64,000 bases of DNA from Neelides folsomi. Lineage: Eukaryota; Arthropoda; Collembola; Neelipleona; Neelidae. Every line of letters starts with the position of its first letter. The first letter of the stretch is position 1. The DNA is taken from the NCBI GenBank assembly GCA_034687125.1, contig JAQGBZ010000026.1, positions 310,001 to 374,000 on the forward strand, given 5' to 3'. Below are positions 24,425 through 34,200 of the stretch, one piece after another. The position numbers were made by a program, and so were the translations under genes. Under the pieces are notes generated by a model. The model saw nothing but the letters and a program-made list of their open reading frames with translations, did not search any database and had not been told where the DNA came from.

Positions 24425-27263
24425 ATGTTTCCTATTGGGAAATTAAGTGATAGCAGTGACCCCACTATAACTGACCCAAAAAATGCTTTCTCAAAGGTAA
24501 TAAACATTATTAAGGAAAATTTTCCTAATACTCTTGTTAAATAAAATTAATAATTTATTAATATAAACATGTTATGCATTATTTGATGTTTTTTAAAGGA
24601 CGGACAAGGAAATTACCCTAATTTTTCATCCAATGAACCACCAGAACAGCAATTTAGCTACCACGATCGATATCACCCTGAAGTTCCGCATGTCGATGTG
24701 ATTTTAAAATTAATTAATATATTTATAACTTTCAATTAATTGCTAATCTCAATATCACCTTATACAGAAATGTTTATTTTCATGTATTATTCATAAATTT
24801 GGCTAATCAAAATGTCCTTTTATTTGTCTCCTTTGCCTTTGAAGACCGAAGATGTTCCTCTTCTCTTTGGAGAAAAAGTTTTGAGAACCTGCAAAGAAGT
24901 GACGTATCTCTGCCCATACACTCAACCAATTAAAGGAAATCTTTATTTAACAAGTTATAAATTATATTTTTCGGCTGAGGTTCCAAAAAAAGAACAATTA
25001 AACACGTTTGAAATTGCACTCGGAAATGTAAGTTTTTATAGAATTTATAGAATAAATTATACAAATAATTTCTGTTCAACACGAAATATTAACAAACTAC
25101 ACTATGTATAAGAATGTTTATAAATAATTTAATTATTATTTATTTTTATAAATAAAAAAGGCTTTAATTTCCTCCAAATAGTTGAATCGAGTTGAAAAAG
25201 TTGGCGGAGTTTCCAGCCGTGGTGAGAATTCTTACGGAATTGAAATATTTTGTAAAGATGTTCGGAAATACAAATTCGCCAATAATCCCGAAAAACATTC
25301 AAGACGGGAATTTTTTGATGAACTTCTCCAAGTCGCGTTTCCCATTACAAAAAAAGTGCTTCCCTTTGCTTTCCACTACACTGAGAGATTTCCTGAAGAT
25401 GGTTGGACAGTTTATGAACCAATTCGTGAACTCACGAGAATGGTAATTAAATTATTTTTAATATTTAACTTTATAATTCTTTATCTTAAATTCCAATTTG
25501 TAATTAAATGAATTACTATTCGAATTAATAATTTTAATTTAGGGAGTTCCGAACGAGTCGTGGAAGATTACACGAATGAATGAGCAATATGGACTTTGTG
25601 ATTCCTATCCCTCTGTTTGGGCAATTCCAACTGTTGCTGAAGACGTTGACGTCCGAGCAGTTTGCAATTTCAGATCCAGAAATCGTCTTCCTATTCTTTC
25701 ATGGTTGCATCCGTATAGTCATGCAAGTATCACACGCTCAGCTCAACCCCTTGTTGGAGTTGCATCACGGAGAAGTCGAGATGATGAAAAATATCTTAAT
25801 TATATTCTTGAAGCAAATGCCCAAGCACACAAATTATACGTTATGGATGCGAGACCCAAGTAATTAAAATCCAATTTTCATTGACCAAATATGATTCACT
25901 AATTTGTTAAAATGAATTTAGACCAATTAACTAATTCATTAAATAATTTTAGTGCTAATGCAGTAGCAAATAAAGCCAAAGGTGGGGGTTACGAACCAGA
26001 AGATGCCTATCCAAATATTGAGCTTATTTTTCTTGACATTCATAATATCCACGTAATGAGGGAATCTCTAAGAAAACTCAAAGGTACAACCATCAATTTA
26101 AATTGTCAATATACATATTTAACCTAATAATGTTATTGTACCATATAATTCAACTTATTTTAAAAATATAATATTGATATTACTTTTATAGATGAATGTT
26201 ATCCTGGCCTTGAAACGAGCAAATGGCTTTCAGCAATTGAATCAACTCGATGGTTGGAACATTTGAAATGCATCATTTCCGGAGCCATTCGAATTGTTGA
26301 TAAAATAGAAACGAACAAAACATCCGTTCTCGTACATTGCTCTGATGGATGGGATAGAACAGCCCAGGTAAGATTTAATCATTTAGCTTAAAAATTTGTT
26401 TAATTAAGAACAAATAACTTTTATAGCTGATACCATTGTTTTACTTTAAATGAAAATTTATATTTAATTGCAGCTAACATCTTTGGCTATGCTCCTATTG
26501 GATCCATATTACCGAACGCTTAAAGGCTTTGAAGTTCTAATAGAAAAGGAATGGCTGAGCTTCGGGCATAAGTTTCAACATGTAAGTAAAATGAAGTTTT
26601 AATGTCAATCTGAAATTGAGAATTTTTGAAATAATAAAACATTAACAATATTCAGCGTATTGGCCACGGCGATGATCGACACTCCGACGCTGACAGAAGT
26701 CCGATTTTCCTCCAATGGGTCGATACCGTTTACCAAGTGACGACTCAGTTCCCCTATGACTTTGAATTCAATGAGTATTTTCTCCTCACCATCCTCGAGC
26801 ACTTGTATTCCTGCCTCTATGGAACCTTTTTGTACAACAATGAGAGAGAACGGTGGAGCAATGATGTTAAGCGGAAAACCGTTTCTCTATGGTCGATGAT
26901 CAACTCCAAAATGGACATTTATCTCAATCCTTATTACTGCGAAGAATTGGCGATGAAACCTCCTGGGAAAGTTTTGCTCCCTTCGCCCTACATCAAGCAG
27001 TTGAAAGTATGGAAAGGATATTTTTGCCAATGGAATCCAAGGACCAGGCCAAATGTAAGCACATTTATTAAATATATTTACTATATATGTTTGATGATAT
27101 ATTTATTAGAAGTTTTAAGAGTTTCATTTGTTTACAGCCTCCAATTTGGACCGGATATCCGAGACTTCTTCACATCAGGGCTAATCTTGAAAAGAAAGTG
27201 AAGGAATTGAGGATTGAAGCAGAAAAGCGAAACAATCAGACACTTCATGCTTTTCAGACCTGA
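24425..27263 (+). CDS. Myotubularin-family phosphoinositide 3-phosphatase (MTMR2/MTM1 group)
   Basis: Active myotubularins remove the 3-phosphate from PI3P and PI(3,5)P2 on endosomal membranes. Ten exons read through in phase: 24425-24496, 24599-24697, 24845-25027, 25182-25442, 25543-25859, 25953-26083, 26192-26367, 26474-26581, 26656-27054 and 27138-27263. They encode about 623 residues, close to human MTMR2. Order: a short acidic N-terminus, a PH-GRAM domain (~residues 58-170, [20 protein letters not shown] and [18 protein letters not shown]), then the phosphatase domain. The catalytic loop [11 protein letters not shown] is intact (Cys404, Arg410), so this is an active-type rather than a dead member. 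[18 protein letters not shown] and [18 protein letters not shown] are near-invariant family blocks. A short charged segment at ~597-611 ([15 protein letters not shown]) may be a coiled coil. The exon 2 donor is uncertain: GAT|GTGATT at 24697 and CAT|GTCGAT at 24691 both keep frame. The start is the first in-frame ATG. An ATG at 24812 could start a shorter form. Confidence 0.93.
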
Positions 27264-27295
27264 CTTATTTTATGCATTGCCACCTCCCACGTCAT

Positions 27296-27470
27296 TACAT
27301 GTTATACCATTACCATATTATATATGATATGATTATGTTTATGTTTACTAACTTGACATTTCTTTGTGCATTATATGAACTTTAATGCTAATAATAAATA
27401 ATTAATGTTAATCACTTACTAATTCCAAAATACACCTAGTTCTTAAATCATGTTGAGTAAAGAGCATTTA
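27296..27470. repeat. Array boundary repeat, copy 1 (myotubularin 3' flank)
   Basis: This begins about 33 bp after the myotubularin stop. It aligns with 28074-28245 and, over its last ~100 bp, with 29597-29697. Shared landmarks are CATTTCTTTGTGCATT, TATGAACTTTAATGCTAATA, AATTCCAAAATA and TGAGTAAAGAG. The position beside the myotubularin gene suggests this is the ancestral copy. Confidence 0.8.
27393..27398 (+). terminator. Probable poly(A) signal of the myotubularin gene
   Basis: AATAAA about 130 bp after the TGA stop. It lies in the segment that is repeated between the units of the downstream tandem array. Confidence 0.5.
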
Positions 27471-27495
27471 TTCTTTCAATTTTATTGATCAAATC

Positions 27496-27998
27496 TCAAT
27501 GCATTTTCTTGCTATATATAGTGAAGTTGAGATTTCGACATCCAGGTCTCAATTGAGATTCTCTTTCTAGAAAAATTAGGGTATCTCCGACATTAGTCGT
27601 ACCCATTCTTGTTGATCCGACAACAAATTCCTGTGAAAAACGGGTTTTTGAGGCTCGGTACCCTCTTATCTGCAAAAAATAAATTAAATTCCTTAGGTAT
27701 CGGTTTAGTTACCAAATTTAAGCAAAAAATACAATTTTTTATTTGAGCATTTTTAATATTGTAGTATACCTATATTTTACTAAACAAAATGATATCGAAA
27801 TTGGTATTTTATATTTTTATTTAGAGTATTCGAGTAATTATAATAAAATAATAAAATAAAATTCTTACGTTTAAGATCCAGTGGTCAGCTTTCTGTATCT
27901 TCTCGAGAATGAAGTGCAACAGATTCTCATCTGGCTGGTCAGAAACGACTTTTAGACATATTATTCCAACAGCTTCGTATTCTCGCGGAATGACAGCA
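27496..27998 (-). CDS. Tandem-array unit 1: exons B and C only, no exon A or promoter found
   Basis: Two minus-strand exons are open and spliceable: B at 27998-27869 (phase 2 entry, 43 codons) and C at 27669-27496 (57 codons and TGA). B carries YEAVGIICLKV and LLHFILEKIQKADHWIL. C opens with IRGYRASKTRFSQEF. They align to exons B and C of unit 2; I count 24 of 43 identical residues in B. The acceptor region before B, TTTGTTAAAATAG, is nearly the same as in unit 2. No exon A lies between 27998 and the next repeat at 28074, so the unit is either a 5'-truncated duplicate or an alternative 3' cassette used by unit 2, whose exon A ends in the matching phase. I do not recognise the family. Confidence 0.55.
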
Positions 27999-28073
27999 CT
28001 ATTTTAACAAACGAAATTTATTCTACTTAGATTAATGTAATTAATAAGATACACAAGAAATATACACAGCGTT

Positions 28074-28245
28074 TACATGTAATACCATATTATATATAAT
28101 CAATGTTATATGTTTATGTATAGGTATGTTTACTAATTTTACATTTCTTTGTGCATTGTATGAACTTTAATGCTAATAATTAATGTTAATTACAAATTCC
28201 AAAATAAACCTTGTTCTTAAATCTGAGTAAAGAGAATTTTTATTT
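28074..28245. repeat. Array boundary repeat, copy 2
   Basis: A diverged copy, with small deletions, of the myotubularin 3' flank (27296-27470). It separates unit 1 from unit 2 of the tandem array. Confidence 0.75.
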
Positions 28246-28262
28246 CATTAGGTTTATCAAAC

Positions 28263-29342
28263 TCAAATTTCCTTGTTAAAAATGAAAAAATTCAATGTGC
28301 GAGGTCCTAGTCCCAAAAGAGATTCTGTTGGAATGGAAATGAGAACTTCGCTGACATCACTTCTATCCATTTTAAGTGATCCTTCTACAAAATCCTCAGA
28401 AAATCTCGTCTGGGAGGAAGAGTATCCTCTTATCTACAAAAAATAAGTAAAATACAAACTATTAAAAAGTGTTATTTGTTTAATATGTTTTAATACCAAT
28501 TTTATACTACTATTTATAATACTATGTAGTACCTATATTTTACTATATATACAAAAAGATATTTATCGAAATTGGTTAATCTCATTTAATTATAAAATGA
28601 TTCGTTCAATATTTTTATTTGGAGTAATTAGAATAAAATAACATTTCTTACCCTCAACTGCCAATGATTAGACTTTTCGATCTTTTCAAGTAGAAAATGT
28701 CGCAAATTCTCTTCCGGCAAGTTTGAAGCTACTTTTAATTTGATTACTCCGATAGCTTCGAAACCTCGAGAAGGGACACCGCTATTTTAACAAACAAAAT
28801 TTATTCTCCTTAGATTGATAAAGATACATACATTCTCCATTGCTACCAATTTAGGCGATACTTTTAATCTCACCAATTTCTGGAATTGCTTGGTGTGATT
28901 AAAATTAATTGAGTGAATGAACGAATTGGGTATATGTATAGTAAATTATAAGTAAATAATATTTTAATAATAAATATTTTTAAAAATATTTTTAAAAAGT
29001 AACATTAAAATTATTTTAAAAAACTTACTTATAGAAGGTATGGTGCAAAAAGGGAGAAAAAATCGACGTTCTTTGCACCTTTGGAACTCCTTCGGTGGCC
29101 TGTAGCTCGAGATTTTTTCGTGATGATTTCGCTTCTCCAATGCTTGGCCTCGGGGGCTCTCCACTCGATGCTGCTTTCATGTCGTCTTTTAACTGACTTA
29201 AATTGTCGTCTGAGAAGTTTGACCATTCTAGTTGGAATTTGATTTTATTCAAGAATATTAATTTCGTTATCGTTAAATGTAGATGAGGGATGAGTTCAGA
29301 AGGAGTCATTTCTTTCAAATGCAAAATACGTAGACATTCCAT
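28263..29342 (-). CDS. Tandem-array unit 2: protein of unknown family, three exons
   Basis: Exons A 29342-29029, B 28781-28652 and C 28433-28263 (TGA) join in frame to about 204 residues. The start MECLRILHLKEMTPSELIPH lies 68 bp downstream of a TATAAATA box, and an in-frame stop lies upstream. Residues 1-~50 are identical to unit 3. The rest of exon A (through SIFSPFLHHTFY) is strongly diverged from unit 3 but keeps the exon length (314 nt). B contains FEAIGVIKLKV and LRHFLLEKIEKSNHWQLR. C starts IRGYSSSQTRFSEDF. I see no signal peptide, membrane span, zinc ligands or catalytic motif, and I do not recognise the family. A shared signature across the three units is HWxLx followed by IR(G/A)(Y/F)xxSxTRF or close variants, split by the B/C intron. 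Confidence 0.75.
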
Positions 29343-29596
29343 AAAAATGTGAGCGAAGTTCTCATTCTCTCCTCCATCGAAGCTGGACCAAATCCTTTCA
29401 AACCCTTTTTATTTATATCATTTTATTTTTGGAAGTGGAGGGGGACTTTGTGCACCCAAAGATAGACTTTTAAGCAAAGAGAAAGTTCACAATAGTGTGT
29501 GATGCGTTCAAAAAGCATGGTGAATGAAATGAGTTGATTCACAATATTTGAATGAAATACATTTAAATGGAAGAGATAAACAGATAGGAAATAGTG
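29194..29596. repeat. 403-bp near-identical block, copy 1 (promoter and first ~50 codons of unit 2)
   Basis: Compared base by base with 30714-31116 (constant offset 1520). The only difference I find is at 29590 (a) versus 31110... in the shared string cagatagg(a/g)aatagtg, so 402 of 403 match. The left edge falls inside exon A, at the codons after NLSQ, and the right edge about 250 bp upstream of the ATG. Sequence outside both edges differs. Confidence 0.92.
29410..29417 (-). promoter_or_regulatory. TATA box of unit 2
   Basis: TATAAATA on the minus strand (tatttata on plus), 68 bp upstream of the ATG at 29342, a spacing that allows a start site and short 5' UTR. An identical box is at 30930-30937 in the duplicated block. 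Confidence 0.55.
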
Positions 29597-29697
29597 ACAT
29601 TGTATGAACTTTAATACTAATAATGTTTATCACTTACTATACAATTCCAAAATACACCTACCTAAAATCATGTTGAGTAAAGAGCATTTTTTTTAAC
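29597..29697. repeat. Array boundary repeat, copy 3
   Basis: A partial copy of the myotubularin 3' flank (TGTATGAACTTTAATACTAA, AATTCCAAAATACACCTA, TGAGTAAAGAGCATTT). It abuts the right end of the 403-bp block and marks the junction between units 2 and 3. Confidence 0.75.
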
Positions 29698-29740
29698 CCC
29701 AAATTTTATTCTTCCCTTGGCATATTGATTGCTTAGACAT

Positions 29741-30862
29741 TCAATTGCTTACATATTTCATTAAAATGCAAAAATGAAGAATTCGATCTCCGGTCCCCGT
29801 GAATTCTTCATCATTTGTATACACCAGTACATCTTTTAGACTTGGGTTAGTATTCATTCGACACTCTCCAAATACTGTTGAGCGGGCGAATCTGGTCTCC
29901 GAAGTGAAAAATGCCCGTATCTATAAATATTTAAATAATACACAATATTTTAATAATATTTAAAACTAATAGAGTATAAAAATTCTACCTCGTTTCTAAC
30001 AAAAATTCCATGGAGAAATTGAACATTTTCTCATATCTTTACATTTAAACTTAATTTATTAAAACGTTAATATAAACTTGAGACAGTAACAATAAATTAC
30101 AACCAGACAACAACAACAATCACAAACATACACATTCAAAATACTATACTACTAATTACTACTACTACTATTACTATACTACTAATTTCAAAATTCCACT
30201 AATTCTTACTTTGAGAATCCAGTGGCTAGAATATTGAATCTTTTCAACAATAAAGTTGAACGGCTCGTGAACCCTCAGACTTATAGTTCCAACAGTGACG
30301 TATCTCGGCGGAATAGTACCACTAAAAATAAAAGAAAAAAATATTATTAACAGTATAATATAATTATTTGATTACAAATATAATTATTGACAATTTTTAA
30401 TATGTAAAGAGGTTAGACGTTATGTGTTCATGAATGTACAATTCCCAAACCACGCTTTTAACAAATAACATTGTATAACATGTTATATACAAAATATGTT
30501 AATTGTATTATATCATATTATTCCTATAAATTTTTTTTGAAAACTTACTGGTAAAATGAATGAACAAGAAAATCCGAAAACGGAGTGGTTTGCGCGACTT
30601 CTGGAACCCCGTTGTTGAGAATTAATTCATGGTTGTGGCGAGTATATTTCACTTTGGATGAACTACTAGGTTGGCGAAGATCTTCCATTGTGTGTCGTTT
30701 GATAAACTTCTTTTGACTTAAATTGTCGTCTGAGAAGTTTGACCATTCTAGTTGGAATTTGATTTTATTCAAGAATATTAATTTCGTTATCGTTAAATGT
30801 AGATGAGGGATGAGTTCAGAAGGAGTCATTTCTTTCAAATGCAAAATACGTAGACATTCCAT
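29741..30862 (-). CDS. Tandem-array unit 3: protein of unknown family, three exons
   Basis: Exons A 30862-30549, B 30321-30210 and C 29920-29741 (TGA) join in frame to about 201 residues. The first ~50 residues match unit 2 exactly and the upstream sequence is the 403-bp duplicate. After NLSQ the sequence diverges (KKFIKRHTMEDLRQPSSSS), then shows a weaker shared block (GVPEVAQTTPFSDFLVHSFY against GVPKVQRTSIFSPFLHHTFY in unit 2). Exon B is six codons shorter than in units 1 and 2 but keeps the ending EKIQYSSHWILK. C starts IRAFFTSETRFARS. Its start codon lies about 430 bp beyond the Pde11 stop on the same strand. No known domain recognised. Confidence 0.75.
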
Positions 30863-31116
30863 AAAAATGTGAGCGAAGTTCTCATTCTCTCCTCCATCGA
30901 AGCTGGACCAAATCCTTTCAAACCCTTTTTATTTATATCATTTTATTTTTGGAAGTGGAGGGGGACTTTGTGCACCCAAAGATAGACTTTTAAGCAAAGA
31001 GAAAGTTCACAATAGTGTGTGATGCGTTCAAAAAGCATGGTGAATGAAATGAGTTGATTCACAATATTTGAATGAAATACATTTAAATGGAAGAGATAAA
31101 CAGATAGGGAATAGTG
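30714..31116. repeat. 403-bp near-identical block, copy 2 (promoter and first ~50 codons of unit 3)
   Basis: Partner of 29194-29596, 402 of 403 bases matching in my line-by-line comparison. It contains the ATG at 30862 and the TATAAATA box. It ends abruptly at 31116, before sequence belonging to the Pde11 3' end. Confidence 0.92.
30930..30937 (-). promoter_or_regulatory. TATA box of unit 3
   Basis: TATAAATA on the minus strand, 68 bp upstream of the ATG at 30862, within the 403-bp duplicate. Confidence 0.55.
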
Positions 31117-31214
31117 TCCTACTAAATATTCAATTTCACAATCTTTCTAATTATGAGTTTATGAGCATAATGAGAAAATACCTAAGAATGAACTTTAAAA
31201 TAGAATGAATAGGA

Positions 31215-31220
31215 ATTTAA
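31215..31220 (-). terminator. Possible poly(A) signal of the phosphodiesterase gene
   Basis: ATTAAA on the minus strand, about 77 bp after the TGA at 31297-31299, between Pde11 and the unit 3 promoter. Motif and position only. Confidence 0.35.
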
Positions 31221-31296
31221 TACGTGTTAAATATGCAGCATATTATAGATGTACAAATAATTTGTGTTCTCCGTCTGTGACTTCCTGAAGGTGGTT

Positions 31297-34200
31297 TCAA
31301 TGATGAGATTGTCCATTCTCCGATCCTTGAGATGCAATGATTTGGGCCCAATGTCCGCGATTCGTCTTCACTCCATCAAGCAGAGGGGAAAGTTTGGGAC
31401 ACAGTCGTGTAAATACCTATTAATTATAAATCAAAACAAAATATTCAAAATCAAATGGAAAGTAATATTTAATTTTTAACCATCTAATATCTGTATGTAA
31501 TCTACATAATGTATGTACATAAACGTATGTATGCGAACAACTTTGAACTTACTTCGTAAACAGGTTGACAAATAGAGTCAATGAATGCAATTTGCATCAT
31601 TGGGAGTTGATCTTTCTTTTCTCGGTTCATCATGTCCTGATTGAAATATTATAAATACATAAAAGAACAAACTTATACTTATATTCATATGTTACATAAA
31701 TATTTGAATTGTAACTCACGATTGGAGTAATATTAAGCTTTTCTCGTTCCATATCTCCTTGTTCAAAGAACTCAGACGCAACGAGCTCCGCAACCTTCAA
31801 CAAATTAAAATCATTCATTTACATGGCGTGTGACATTCATTAAAGCTCATTGGGAACGGAATGAAAGTTACCCGTTTCTCAACATCCCATGGTTTGGTAA
31901 TAGCAGCTAGGTCACAAGCCGTCATCAACATCCCTCTGAATAAATCCCTCTGATCCTCCAAGTTCCAATTGTAACTCTCGTTGTCGACCAGCTCCATGAA
32001 AGCCACGCGATTCCTTTCAAAAACAAAAGTTTGAGATTCCCTTTGAACCAACATTCAACAACAGCTCAATTGAATGGTTTTAGGAGAGTCAGATTGAAAA
32101 CTTGAAGACATTCATCTCTCGCCTGCCGCCTTCACACCAATATGAGCCAAGTCGTCAACGAACCACTTTCAATGATTAAAACATGTAAAGAAAATCCGCA
32201 AGGTCTCCATTAAATAAATGTGACACGTGGGATTCCCCTCACAAATGTCTTTCATTAAAGAAAACACCTCGGAGACATCGGCCAATAAAAATGTTAAGGA
32301 ATAATTGGCAGGGAAAGATTTTCACTCTTAGGGCATTTGTCATCATTCAAATTGGTTAATTTTCATATATAATTTTCATTATAAATTTTCAAAATGTAAA
32401 AATTAGCTTGGGGTATTACCTAAAGTAGACAGCAAGATCAGTAGCGAGAATGGCATCTTCAAGAACCTTCACAACTCTCGTATACTCGTCCGGCGACAAA
32501 TGAGAAAGAATTTGATTACCCTGTAAAATAAGAATAAATACATTTAAGAGAATGGGTCAAAAGGGATTTTAGATCCCCAATTCCTACAAATCTCACCCCG
32601 CATACTTATACTCATATATCCCATACAAAAGGAAAAAGTGTAAAAGAGTTAATCCCACACCCACAGATTTATTTCTCCAAATCTTTTAATGGAACATTGC
32701 GAAATATCCCCATAAACTCCTGCCTTTGTGCTGAATCTCTAATCCAGTCAATATTTTTTTTGATTACATTGAATACACGTTTTGAACTATTGAAATAGTT
32801 TTGAAAAACTAATAAAACTTGGTTTCGAAAAATACTATAAAATATGGTATAATTAAATTACAATTAGATTTAATTATCAACCTGGGTGTTGAGGATCATG
32901 AGACACTGGTCAAAGTGATGTCGTTCCATTGTCGACGTCGAGTAAAGTTGAGCCAAGGCAGAAGAAGCCCTTGAGAATAATAATTAGTTACAATCAGTTA
33001 AAATTCTCATTGAAACTTCCAGTGAAGGAAGAAAATTTAATTATTTTTGCCACCCACTTGATTTGAAATGAATTATTTGTTCCCCTGAAATAGAAATAAA
33101 ATATTCATTAAATTCCTCATTGTCACCCAAATTGGTTTCCCACTCCGATGGAATTTAATTAAAAATAAAACAATAGACCAAGAAGGGATAAGAATAGTAA
33201 TACAAATATGTGTATAGGTTCTTTATACAAATTAGGTATAAGACGAAACTTATATATTATATAGGAGGTAATATTTACAAAAGATATTTCATACACATGC
33301 ATAAAATGCAAAAATAAAGTTACTGTAGAATTCCTCTCAAAGAAAAACTACAGTTTGAGCCAATACGGAGCAACGGAGGGTTAAAAAAAGGGCTTGTGTC
33401 AACATTCTTATTTCAATTAGCGTAATTAATCGTATTAATAATTATAGTTATGAGAAAGAGTCTACCTGTGATCAAGATCATGGCAAAGACAAGCAATGAG
33501 AATCCCAAGGCATTCCATGTCACCAAGTACTTGCCACCATTTCGTTGCCTTAAATCGTAAAACCAAAGTCCATTTTTATATCTAATATTTCCAATAAATT
33601 TTCTATCAAATGATCATAAAATTTTAAAAGTAAAGTCGTCAATCATTTTTCATTTAAACCAAAGGTTCAGACATGGAATAATTTCTGTCTTTTAAGGCCT
33701 TTTCGGTGGCGAAAGTGGGGTTTGTTTTAATGGAGAGTCTAAATGGCTAATGGCTCTTTCCAATGTGATTAAAAGTAAGTAAACGAACCGTGAGGATGGC
33801 AAACATCATTTGGGCCACGTTGAAAGCGTGTCTCCAGTTATGGTAAATCACTTTCCGGTAATTCTTCTTTACGGATAGGAGCCACCGGCATAGAACTTCA
33901 TACTCGATGTGGAACCTCTTCACCAAGTCAAGGTCCAAGAACATCCGGAGACAAGCCTATCAACACACACACACTCATTACAACCAATCTAATTGTTCCC
34001 ATTCAAAATAAATTTAATCTTTAATCACAATTAGGTCTAACAATATTATAAAAAGTATTTATTTAATAAAAAATAAAGTATGCATAAATAAATAGATTCG
34101 ACTTAGCTCTAGTGGTAGATTAATAATATAATTCTCACTTTAAAAGTATCGTCATCGGACAAGTGATTGTCATCAAAATCGAACTCGTGGAGGCGGAAAT

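Noticed and set aside
29042-29230. MATH-domain reading of unit 2 (LEWSNFSDD recalling W.I.NFS)
   Set aside because: The rest of the protein does not follow the MATH strand pattern, and the resemblance is limited to a few residues.
34090-34125. tRNA A-box-like string TAGCTCTAGTGGTAGA
   Set aside because: No B box or acceptor stem follows, and it overlaps the intron next to a Pde11 exon; chance or a very degraded relic.
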